The position numbers and the translations under genes were made by a program. Shown here piece by piece: positions 1-5,181 of a stretch of 9,047 bases of DNA. The first letter of the stretch is position 1. Each line of letters begins with the position of its first letter. The stretch is from DASXTB01 sp036505615 (GTDB lineage: Bacteria > Acidobacteriota > UBA6911 > JACQSX01). The stretch covers positions 1 through 9,047 of the forward strand of contig DASXTB010000115.1 in assembly GCA_036505615.1 (NCBI GenBank), given 5' to 3'. The notes under the pieces were generated by a model. It did no database searches. It saw only the letters and a list, made by a program, of their open reading frames with translations, and had not been told where the DNA came from.

Positions 1-187
1 AGCCGCTGCGGTAAATCTGTGTGAACCCGGCGCTGAAGCTTCGAATGGCGTCATAGCGGTTTTGGATAGCGTCAACAAGAGGGTGGAGGCTATCTTCGGC
101 CTGAAGAGGCCCGTTGTAGCTCCAGCATAAAAAAACAAGAAACGCGGCGTCGCAAAGCCGCAATCGAAAAGCCTCATTAGTAGTCAT
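1..187 (-). CDS. lolA: LolA-family outer-membrane lipoprotein carrier protein, N-terminal part (runs off left edge)
   Basis: Reading the minus strand from ATG 187-185 gives 62 codons without a stop up to the window edge. The first ~30 residues look like a signal peptide: Arg at 8 and 10, hydrophobic core AAFLVFLCW (14-22), probable cleavage after PLQA (27-30). The mature start, VDAIQNRYDAIRSFSAGFTQ (38-57), matches the N-terminal helix and first strand of LolA-type proteins (family pattern: a helix with RY, then S-F-x-A-x-F-x-Q). LolA carries lipoproteins across the periplasm from LolCDE to the outer membrane. An in-frame TGA (193-191) lies just upstream, so the start is ATG 187 or later. TTG 163-161 is a rival start because a GAGG (175-172) sits 8 nt before it, whereas ATG 187 lies in the repeat array with no visible Shine-Dalgarno. 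The C-terminal part is missing, so other LolA-fold proteins are not excluded. Seen: frame and motifs. Inferred: function. Confidence 0.72.
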   Translation of the reverse strand, partial: MTTNEAFRLRLCDAAFLVFLCWSYNGPLQAEDSLHPLVDAIQNRYDAIRSFSAGFTQIYRSG

Positions 188-250
188 CGGTCATCGGTCA
201 TCGGTCATCGGTCACCGGTCATCGGTCATCAGTCACCGGTCATCAGTCAT
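183..250. repeat. Heptanucleotide tandem array (GTCATCG)n
   Basis: About 9.7 uninterrupted 7-nt units: GTCATCG four times, then GTCACCG, GTCATCG, GTCATCA, GTCACCG, GTCATCA and a partial GTCAT. Variation is confined to unit positions 5 and 7. On the minus strand each unit reads CGATGAC; the unit at the left edge supplies the possible ATG of the lolA-like gene. There are no spacers, so it is not a CRISPR. Related units recur at 1781-1963 and 4902-4924. Confidence 0.95.
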
Positions 251-258
251 TCTGGTAC

Positions 259-304
259 AACCTCACGACATCGTTGACAGAATAACCTTACGACATCGTT
301 GACA
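259..304 (+). repeat. Left IS end: two directly repeated terminal motifs, 25-bp period
   Basis: Two 21-bp units, 259-279 and 284-304, differ at one base (C/T at the sixth position) and start exactly 25 bp apart. The shared core acgacatcgttgaca is at 265-279 and 290-304. Each copy ends in TTGACA pointing into the element, which could serve as a -35 box for the transposase, although I see no good -10 at normal spacing. These are the likely transposase binding sites. Confidence 0.85.
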
Positions 305-345
305 CATTCACCAGGCAAAATAGGTGGTTTTGGAGGACCGTCTAA

Positions 346-1494
346 ATGCCGTGGCGAGAGAGGTCGACGATGGAAGAACGTGCTCGGTTTGTGCTGGCGT
401 ATGAAAGTGGAACCTACCAGATGACGGAGTTGTGCCGTCGCTATGGGATCAGCCGCCAGTGTGGCTACAAGTGGTGGCAGCGGTATGAGCAGGAGGGGCT
501 GGAAGGGCTGGGTGACAGAAGTAGAGCTCCGCAGCACTCACCCCAGCAGGTGAGCTCGGAGATAGTCGAAGCGCTGGTGCGTGAGCGCAAGCGATATGGT
601 TGGGGAGGCAAGAAGATCGTCGCTCGGCTGCGCGATTTAGAGGCGTCGCGACCCTGGCCGGCAGCGGCGACAGCAGACCGATATTTTCGTCAGCATGGGC
701 TGACACAGCAGCGGCAACGCCGCAGGCGAGGGAGCCAGACGGCTCGCCCGCAAGTGGTGGCGACTGAACCTAACCAGATCTGGACTGCCGATTTTAAGGG
801 AGAGTTTCGGCTGGGCAATAGGCAGTATTGTTATCCATTGACGGTGATGGATAGTTTTAGTCGATATCTTCTGAGCTGTCGCAGTCTGGCATCGGTTGCC
901 AGACAGGGGGCAGGGCGAGTATTTGATTCATTGTTCCGCGAATACGGACTACCGGCCGGCATTCTGACAGACAATGGAGTGCCTTTTGGACAACCCAGCT
1001 CGTTAGGCCGTCTATCACGTTTGTCAGTCTGGTGGATCAAGTTAGGGATAGTGCCGATACGGATTCAGCCAGGGCATCCCGAACAGAATGCCAGCCACGA
1101 GCGGATGCATCGGGAGCTGAAGAAAGAGACGACGCGGCCACCGCAGTCTGATATGAAGAGCCAGCAGCGTTGTTTTGATCAGTTTCGTAAGCGCTACAAC
1201 GAAGAACGACCCCATGAGGGACTACTAATGAAGCGGCCGGTGCAACTCTATGACCTATCGCAGCGCCGCTACCACGGTGGCACAGTGCAGGTACAATACC
1301 CGGGGCATTACGAAGTACGCAAGGTGTCTCATGCGGGTGCAATCCGGTGGAATACCGTGCGGATTTTTCTCACTACGGTGTTGGCCTATGAGTATGTGGG
1401 TCTGGAAGCGTTGGATGATGGAATCTGGTCGATCTATTTCGGTAATCACTTCCTGGCAAGGCTAGATGAACGAAGCAGCATGCTATATACATGA
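346..1494 (+). CDS. IS481-family transposase (DDE / rve integrase core)
   Basis: This 382-residue protein catalyses excision and insertion of the surrounding IS. Residues ~8-60 form a helix-turn-helix with the family block LCRRYGISRQCGYKWWQRY (29-47), followed by GLGDRSRAP (54-62). An Arg-rich linker (122-128) precedes the RNase-H-like core. The catalytic triad appears intact: Asp149 (IWTADFKG), Asp209 (LTDNG) and Glu252 (NASHERMH). The blocks LSRLSVWW (223-230) and YNEERPHEGL (284-293) are also typical of IS481 transposases. The C-terminus (~320-375) carries the usual YPGHYEVRKV and VGLEALDDGIW segments. Length fits the family. The start is supported by GGAGG at 332-336, nine bases before ATG 346. 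No frameshift or internal stop is present, so the enzyme may be active; mobility also depends on the ends, of which the outermost right copy is divergent. Confidence 0.95.
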   Translation: MPWRERSTMEERARFVLAYESGTYQMTELCRRYGISRQCGYKWWQRYEQEGLEGLGDRSRAPQHSPQQVSSEIVEALVRERKRYGWGGKKIVARLRDLEASRPWPAAATADRYFRQHGLTQQRQRRRRGSQTARPQVVATEPNQIWTADFKGEFRLGNRQYCYPLTVMDSFSRYLLSCRSLASVARQGAGRVFDSLFREYGLPAGILTDNGVPFGQPSSLGRLSRLSVWWIKLGIVPIRIQPGHPEQNASHERMHRELKKETTRPPQSDMKSQQRCFDQFRKRYNEERPHEGLLMKRPVQLYDLSQRRYHGGTVQVQYPGHYEVRKVSHAGAIRWNTVRIFLTTVLAYEYVGLEALDDGIWSIYFGNHFLARLDERSSMLYT

Positions 1495-1593
1495 AGCGAC
1501 CGAACGGAGTTATGTGTTGACGATGGGCCAACAACGGATCGTTTCAGAGTCAATAGCGGTGACAAAAAATCCTGTTGAAAAGTCTGTGCAGCT

Positions 1594-1691
1594 AAAAAAG
1601 AAAGAAAAAAAGGAGCAAAAAAAGAAAGAAAAATGGCCTGTGGAAAACTGGAAAGCCGCAAAAAGCGCGCCTTCCCACTTTCCCACAGGCC
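1594..1691. other. Purine tract plus 57-nt imperfect hairpin inside the IS right end; possible minus-strand terminator
   Basis: From 1594 to 1633 the plus strand is almost pure A/G (one C at 1616), mostly A. It is followed by a hairpin: arm 1635-1659 pairs with 1667-1691 around a 7-nt loop, 21 of 25 positions paired. The four mismatches fall at 1644, 1648, 1652 and 1656, exactly four bases apart. Read on the minus strand, the hairpin is followed by a long U-rich run, the layout of an intrinsic terminator that would stop transcription entering the IS from the xylB side and making antisense to the transposase. On the plus strand no T-run follows, so it is a poor terminator for the transposase transcript. 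The pairing is seen; the role is inferred. Confidence 0.6.
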
Positions 1692-1727
1692 CTACTACTG
1701 GTGGTTGTTTGTTAATAATCAAAAAAG

Positions 1728-1774
1728 TGTCAACGATGTCGTGAGGTCAAAGTGTCCAACGATGTCCTAGGGTC
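1728..1774 (-). repeat. Right IS end: two inverted copies of the terminal motif, 25-bp period
   Basis: The inner copy tgtcaacgatgtcgt (1728-1742) is the exact complement of the left-end core. The outer copy (1753-1768) starts again 25 bp further out but carries an extra C and a changed end (tgtccaacgatgtcct). The 25-bp spacing therefore mirrors the left end, while the outermost right copy is the most divergent of the four. It may be the true end with natural variation, or a decayed one. Confidence 0.82.
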
Positions 1775-1780
1775 TTCACG

Positions 1781-1857
1781 GTCAACAGGTCAACAAGTCC
1801 GCAGGTCAACATCATTGGTAAACAGGTCAACAAGTCCGCAGGTCAACAGGTTCGCAG
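1781..1857. repeat. Octamer array (GTCAACAG-type), forward orientation
   Basis: Units of 8 nt: GTCAACAG (1781), GTCAACAA (1789), GTCCGCAG (1797), GTCAACAT (1805), a 5-nt interruption, GTAAACAG (1818), GTCAACAA (1826), GTCCGCAG (1834), GTCAACAG (1842), GTTCGCAG (1850). Within it a 28-bp block is repeated exactly (1784-1811 and 1821-1848, 37 bp apart), showing a recent duplication of several units. The core GTCAAC/GTCATC links it to the heptamer array at 183-250. Confidence 0.9.
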
Positions 1858-1872
1858 GGAAGGACGTTTGCG

Positions 1873-1963
1873 GACCTGATCTGACCTGATGACTGTTGAC
1901 CGATGACTGATGACGAATTATGACGAATGACCTGCTGACCTGTTGACTTGCTGACCTGATGAC
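1873..1963. repeat. Octamer/heptamer array in reverse orientation (CTGATGAC-type), ending in the xylB start
   Basis: This stretch consists of the complement of the preceding array's units: GACCTGAT, CTGATGAC, TGTTGAC, CGATGAC and TGATGAC, then four clean octamers CTGCTGAC (1932), CTGTTGAC (1940), TTGCTGAC (1948) and CTGATGAC (1956). With 1781-1857 it forms a degenerate inverted arrangement about 180 bp long. The ATG at 1959 used as the xylB start is inside the last unit. Confidence 0.85.
1896..1924 (+). promoter_or_regulatory. Candidate sigma-70-like promoter for xylBA
   Basis: TTGACC (1896-1901) and TATGAC (1919-1924) are 17 bp apart, five and four matches to the consensus boxes. The -10 lies 34 bases before ATG 1959, a plausible leader. 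Both boxes are built from the repeat units, so chance is a real alternative. Readthrough from the IS is another possible source of xylB transcription. Confidence 0.3.
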
Positions 1964-3551
1964 CCCAAAGAACGGTTCGACAAACGTGACTCTATTCCTT
2001 GGCATCGACTGCGGAACACAAAGTTTGAAAACCATCGCTTGGGATCCTGAATCCGGGCAGGTCATTGATTCGACTCAGGTGTTTTACCCACTGATTGCCG
2101 GACTCCCTCCCGGGCACAAAGAGCAGCATCCCCAAACATGGGTTGACGCATTGAGAGATTGCGTCGCGCAGCTGAAAAACAATCAGAAGGCAAAACTTGG
2201 AGAAGTCGGCGCCATCGGCGTCTCCGGCCAGCAGCATGGCTTTGTTCCGCTGGATTCTTCCCACAACGTGATCCGACCCGCCAAGCTGTGGTGTGACACG
2301 GCAACAGAGGCCGAATGCTCCGCCTTATTAAAGGCTGCCGGCGGACTGCAGGCGGCGGTGAGCGAAACCGGGAATGGAATTCCCGCAGGTTTCACGATTT
2401 CCAAAGTGCGCTGGTTAAGAGACCATGAACCGGACCACTACCGGCGCCTGGCCCATATCTTGCTGCCTCACGATTACCTAAACTTCTATCTCACAGGCCA
2501 AATTGCCGCCGAATGCGGAGATGCTTCCGGCACTGGGTTCTTCCAAGTGCGAAACAGGCGCTGGTCGGAGAACGCCTTGCGCTGGATCGATCCCGGTACC
2601 AATCTACTGGAGAAACTTCCGCTGCTTATCGAATCCAATAAACCCGCCGGGTCGCTTCGAGGCTCGCTCGCCGCAGAATGGGGGATGAGCAAGGACACGC
2701 TGGTCAGTTCCGGCGGCGGCGACAACATGATGGGAGCCGTCGGAACGGGTAATGTAGCGGACGGTGTGGTTACCGTGAGCCTGGGGACTTCCGGAACGCT
2801 TTATGCCTGCGCTTCTTCACCGGTGATCGATCCGGCGGCAGAAATCGCCGCTTTCTGTGATTCTACGGGAAAGTGGTTGCCGCTGGCCTGTACGATGAAT
2901 GTCACAGTGGCTACAGAAATGATACGTTCCAGTTTTTTTTCCACTTCTGATTTCAAGCAATTTGACGCCGCCATAACGGATCTTCCTCCAGGCAGTCATG
3001 GACTGGTGCTGCTTCCTTATCTGGAAGGCGAACGGATGCCGAACGTGCCCCAGGGGACCGGAGTGCTTCTCGGTTTGCGGCCGGCAACCGCCACTGCGGG
3101 ACATTTGGCTCGAGCGGCGATGGAAGGGGTCACACTGGGCCTTCGTTATGGCCTGGATCGGATGAGATATTTGGGTATCGTCCCGCAAGTAATCCGGCTG
3201 ACCGGCGGTGGCTCGAAAAGCCGCGTCTGGCGCCAGATCGTATCCGATGTGTTTGACGCCTATGTCGCCTGCCCGGCCGAAGATGAGGGCGCAGCGCTGG
3301 GCGCGGCGCTTCAAGCTTATTGGATGTGGCAGATAGAACACGGGTCCGGGCAGAGCATCGGGGAAATCGCAGCCAGGCACGTGACTTTGGACCCGGAAAG
3401 CGCGACCGGGCCGGATCCGAGAAACCGCGACTGTTACGCAGAAGTCTACGAGCTTTACTTGAAGTTTAGCGAGCTGTTTTGGAGCGATTGTGCGGCCAGC
3501 AGTGATTCGGTTTTTGCGCGACACCGGCGTTTTGTGGAGAAGTACTCGTAA
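1959..3551 (+). CDS. xylB: Xylulokinase (FGGY family)
   Basis: Phosphorylates D-xylulose with ATP to D-xylulose 5-phosphate in the cytoplasm, the second step of the isomerase route for xylose. The 530 residues span both FGGY actin-like domains. Phosphate-1 motif FLGIDCGTQSLKT is at 13-25; the sugar-site block GVSGQQHGF (87-95) has Gln-His where E. coli XylB has Met-His; KLWCDTATEAEC (109-120) follows. The catalytic base is Asp255 in SGGGDNMMG (251-259). VSLGTSGTLYA (273-283) and the adenine-site TGGGSKSRVWRQIVSDVF (415-432), then EDEGAALGAAL (441-451), complete the fold. ATG 1959 lies in the repeat array without a Shine-Dalgarno; GTG 1986 (codon 10), just before the first strand, is an alternative start. 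Homologous kinases for other sugars share this fold, but the adjoining xylA makes xylulose the best substrate. It is first in a probable xylB-xylA operon, the reverse of the E. coli order. Confidence 0.95.
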   Translation: MTPKNGSTNVTLFLGIDCGTQSLKTIAWDPESGQVIDSTQVFYPLIAGLPPGHKEQHPQTWVDALRDCVAQLKNNQKAKLGEVGAIGVSGQQHGFVPLDSSHNVIRPAKLWCDTATEAECSALLKAAGGLQAAVSETGNGIPAGFTISKVRWLRDHEPDHYRRLAHILLPHDYLNFYLTGQIAAECGDASGTGFFQVRNRRWSENALRWIDPGTNLLEKLPLLIESNKPAGSLRGSLAAEWGMSKDTLVSSGGGDNMMGAVGTGNVADGVVTVSLGTSGTLYACASSPVIDPAAEIAAFCDSTGKWLPLACTMNVTVATEMIRSSFFSTSDFKQFDAAITDLPPGSHGLVLLPYLEGERMPNVPQGTGVLLGLRPATATAGHLARAAMEGVTLGLRYGLDRMRYLGIVPQVIRLTGGGSKSRVWRQIVSDVFDAYVACPAEDEGAALGAALQAYWMWQIEHGSGQSIGEIAARHVTLDPESATGPDPRNRDCYAEVYELYLKFSELFWSDCAASSDSVFARHRRFVEKYS

Positions 3552-3663
3552 TCGCCGCTAATGAACGCGGATGAACGCGAATGGGCTCTTGCGCGGTCGC
3601 CGAATCGCCGAAATACTAGGAATCCAAGAGCCCATTCGCGTTCATCCGCGTTATTCGCGGCGA
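3552..3663. repeat. Long intercistronic palindrome (about 38-bp stem) between xylB and xylA
   Basis: Arm 3552-3590 (39 nt) is the near-perfect complement of 3626-3663 (38 nt), with a 35-nt loop (3591-3625). It begins directly after the xylB stop and ends 15 nt before the xylA ATG. The arms carry the tandem decamers ATGAACGCGG ATGAACGCGA, a theme I recall as a dispersed repeat in environmental bacterial genomes (memory, not a search). The only irregularity is at arm positions 8-12 (one mismatch and one extra base). In mRNA it would form a very stable hairpin; no T-run follows, so it is more likely an mRNA processing or stability element, or a REP-like repeat, than a terminator. Confidence 0.9.
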
Positions 3664-3668
3664 TCAAC

Positions 3669-3672
3669 GGAG
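3669..3672 (+). promoter_or_regulatory. Shine-Dalgarno that sets the xylA start
   Basis: GGAG six bases before ATG 3679. It favours 3679 over the in-frame ATG at 3571, which lies inside the palindrome arm. Confidence 0.75.
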
Positions 3673-3678
3673 TCATCT

Positions 3679-4845
3679 ATGTCCAACTACAAACCCCGAC
3701 CCGAACACAAATTCACTTTCGGTCTCTGGACCGTGGGCAACCGCGGCCGCGATCCCTTTGGCGACTTCACGCGCAATACGCTTTCTCCAGTAGAAATCGT
3801 AAAGATGATGTCGGAAATCGGCGCCTACGGAGTCAACCTTCACGACAATGATCTGGTGCCGATTGATGCGACGCCCGCAGAAAAACAGCGCATCGTCAGC
3901 GAGTTCAAGAAGGCGCTGAAAAATCAGGGCATCAAGGTTCCGATGGCGACCACTAATCTTTTCTTTGACCCGGTGTTCAAGGACGGCGCCTTCACGTCGA
4001 ACAGCGCGAAAGTGAGGGCCTACGCCCTGCAGAAAACGATGAGGGCCATCGATCTGGGCGTGGAACTGGGCGCCAGCCTTTATGTCTTTTGGGGCGGACG
4101 CGAGGGAGCCGAGGTGGACGCCGCAAAAGATCCTGCGGAAGCGATCAAACGCATGCGCGAAGGGTTGAACTTTCTGATCCGGTATGTCAAAGACAACAAA
4201 TATGCGCTCAAGTTCGCCCTCGAACCAAAGCCAAACGAGCCGCGAGGAGACCTCTATCTGCCTACCGTGGGCGCCATGCTCGCATTCATTGAAACGCTGG
4301 ACGACCCGGGCATGGTGGGCGTCAATCCCGAGCTGGCGCACGATCACATGGCAGGACTGAATTTCCATCATTCCGTCGCCCAGGCATGGGAAGCGGGGAA
4401 GCTATTCCATATCGACCTGAACGATCAGAAATTAAACCGTTTCGATCAGGACCTGAGGTTCGGTTCGGAAAATCTCAAAGCCTGTTTCTTCCTGGTCAAA
4501 TTTCTTGAAGGTGTCGGCTACCAAGGATCGAGACATTTTGACGCCCATGCCTATCGAAGTGAAGACCCGAAAGGAGTAAAGGAGTTCGCTAAGGGCTGCA
4601 TGCGCACCTATTTGATCCTGAAAGAAAAAGCCGAGCAGTTTAACAAGGACAAAGAAATTCAGGCGCTTCTCGGGGAGATCCGTGAGGAAGATAAGGACCT
4701 GGAGAAAGCAATGAAGCACTACTCGCGGAAGAACGCCCAGATGCTATCAACTACCGACCTGGATCGAGCGGCGCTAGCCGGCAGATCACTTCCTTACGAA
4801 AGGCTCGACCAACTGACGATGGAGTTATTGATGGGAGTGCGGTGA
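3679..4845 (+). CDS. xylA: Xylose isomerase, class I (Streptomyces-type)
   Basis: Interconverts D-xylose and D-xylulose (also D-glucose and D-fructose) with two divalent metals; a cytoplasmic TIM barrel, normally a tetramer. From ATG 3679 the protein has 388 residues, the length of Streptomyces enzymes, and lacks the ~50-residue N-terminal insert of class II enzymes such as E. coli XylA. All key residues are one position on from Streptomyces numbering: His55 and Asp58 (LHDNDLVP), Trp138 (FWGGREGAE), Glu182 and Lys184 (LEPKPNEPRGD), Glu218 and His221 (NPELAHDHMAGLNF), Asp246 (HIDLND), Asp256 and Asp258 (FDQDLRFG), Asp288 (RHFDAH). Phe27 (RDPFGD), which closes the neighbouring subunit's site, is also present. 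The C-terminal ~65 residues form the helical arm used in oligomer contacts, ending LDQLTMELLMGVR. GGAG six bases upstream sets the start. Probably cotranscribed with xylB 127 bp upstream. Confidence 0.98.
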   Translation: MSNYKPRPEHKFTFGLWTVGNRGRDPFGDFTRNTLSPVEIVKMMSEIGAYGVNLHDNDLVPIDATPAEKQRIVSEFKKALKNQGIKVPMATTNLFFDPVFKDGAFTSNSAKVRAYALQKTMRAIDLGVELGASLYVFWGGREGAEVDAAKDPAEAIKRMREGLNFLIRYVKDNKYALKFALEPKPNEPRGDLYLPTVGAMLAFIETLDDPGMVGVNPELAHDHMAGLNFHHSVAQAWEAGKLFHIDLNDQKLNRFDQDLRFGSENLKACFFLVKFLEGVGYQGSRHFDAHAYRSEDPKGVKEFAKGCMRTYLILKEKAEQFNKDKEIQALLGEIREEDKDLEKAMKHYSRKNAQMLSTTDLDRAALAGRSLPYERLDQLTMELLMGVR

Positions 4846-4901
4846 CAAAAATTCGCCGCAGAGACTTACCGCAGCCATAAGGCCGCAACCAAAGCGTCAC
4901 T

Positions 4902-4924
4902 GGTCATCAGTCATCAGTCATCGG
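4902..4924. repeat. Short heptamer array (GGTCATC, AGTCATC, AGTCATC)
   Basis: Three 7-nt units plus GG, of the same family as the array at 183-250. It lies just after the xylA stop, so units of this repeat occur on both sides of the xylBA pair. Confidence 0.85.
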
Positions 4925-4938
4925 AAAAAGTTGGTCAA

Positions 4939-4976
4939 AAAATGTGGTGACAGATTGGGGTCTGTCCCCACATTTT
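4939..4976. terminator. REP-like hairpin; probable terminator of xylBA
   Basis: Arm 4939-4954 pairs with 4961-4976 (15 of 16 positions, one T/C mismatch at 4948) around the loop TTGGGG. The outer stem is AAAATGTGG/CCACATTTT, so the hairpin has A-rich and T-rich flanks on both strands and could stop transcription from either side. The GGGGTCTGTCCCC core resembles REP hairpins linked to REP-associated tyrosine transposases; that likeness is from memory and no such transposase gene is in the window. Confidence 0.6.
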
Positions 4977-5007
4977 CAGAATCTCAGCAAGCGGGGACCC
5001 GGAACGA

Positions 5008-5032
5008 CGCTCGTAAACGATCGCAGTTTTTT
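5008..5032 (+). terminator. Weak terminator-like hairpin with T6
   Basis: CGCTCG (5008-5013) pairs with CGATCG (5018-5023) around TAAA with one mismatch, followed by CAG and six T (5027-5032). The stem is short, so this could be chance; at best it backs up the hairpin at 4939-4976. Confidence 0.25.
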
Positions 5033-5126
5033 GCTTATCCAACAATTTGGATTTGTCTCTAGCGGTTCATTAAAATTCCCACGTTCTACGCGAGCTTATA
5101 GCGGGAGCTGCTCCTGAAAAAAATGT

Positions 5127-5155
5127 TTGACACGTTCCTCAATTGATCACAGAAT
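5127..5155 (+). promoter_or_regulatory. Candidate sigma-70-like promoter of the TonB-dependent receptor gene
   Basis: A perfect TTGACA (5127-5132) and CAGAAT (5150-5155, four of six) are 17 bp apart. Transcription would start near 5162, giving a leader of about 88 nt before ATG 5250. It suggests the receptor is transcribed separately from xylBA. Confidence 0.5.
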
Positions 5156-5181
5156 CACGACACTAACCTCTGTCGATCAAT
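5142..5181. promoter_or_regulatory. Inverted repeat over the -10/start region, possible operator
   Basis: ATTGATC-ACAG (5142-5152) is mirrored by CTGT-C-GATCAAT (5170-5181). The 7-bp half-sites are exact complements with centres 33 bp apart, close to three helical turns, and straddle the predicted -10 and start. A repressor bound here would block the promoter. No regulator gene is in the window; the role is inferred. Confidence 0.4.

Larger units (their letters stand above)
259..1774 (+). mobile_element. IS481-family insertion sequence, about 1.5 kb
   Basis: The element is bounded by inverted ends, each carrying two copies of one motif (plus-strand sense acgacatcgttgaca at the left, its complement at the right), and encodes one intact DDE transposase. 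The outer boundaries are estimated from where similarity between the ends fades (aacct at 259 on the left, aggg/gtc at about 1770-1774 on the right). I could not find a convincing target-site duplication: the flanks (tctggtac on the left, ttcacggt on the right) do not match. The element sits between a lolA-like gene on the minus strand and xylB on the plus strand, within repeat-rich intergenic DNA. The transposase points towards xylB. Between its stop and the right end lie about 230 non-coding bases holding a purine tract and a hairpin. Confidence 0.85.
4846..5126. other. Gene-free spacer downstream of xylA
   Basis: No plausible coding frame. In order it holds: a stretch rich in GCCGC with a small imperfect hairpin (4871-4886, ATAA loop), a short heptamer array (4902-4924), a REP-like hairpin (4939-4976), a weak terminator-like hairpin with T6 (5008-5032), then about 90 bases in which I see nothing specific. 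Confidence 0.7.

Noticed and set aside
2..130. Plus-strand open frame of 42 codons ending in TAA at 128-130, possibly the end of an upstream gene
   Set aside because: The minus strand of the same region reads as a signal peptide plus LolA N-terminal sequence, a much more specific match; 42 open codons can occur by chance.
183..250. Possible CRISPR array
   Set aside because: The 7-nt units are contiguous with no spacers, and there are no cas genes.
1466..1744. 92-codon plus-strand frame overlapping the end of the transposase
   Set aside because: Its Lys/Glu-rich middle is the translation of the A/G tract and the rest is hairpin and IS end; no ribosome-binding site or recognisable domain.
2817..3524. 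235-codon minus-strand frame antisense to xylB
   Set aside because: A shadow of the xylB coding frame; low-complexity Arg/His/Pro composition and no recognisable motifs.
3571..3678. 36-residue N-terminal extension of xylose isomerase from ATG 3571
   Set aside because: The codons are the palindrome arm and loop; class I enzymes begin at the MSNYKP-type start, and GGAG at 3669-3672 precedes ATG 3679.
3673..4371. 232-codon minus-strand frame antisense to xylA
   Set aside because: A shadow of a strongly conserved gene; His/Arg/Phe-rich with no domain or ribosome-binding site.
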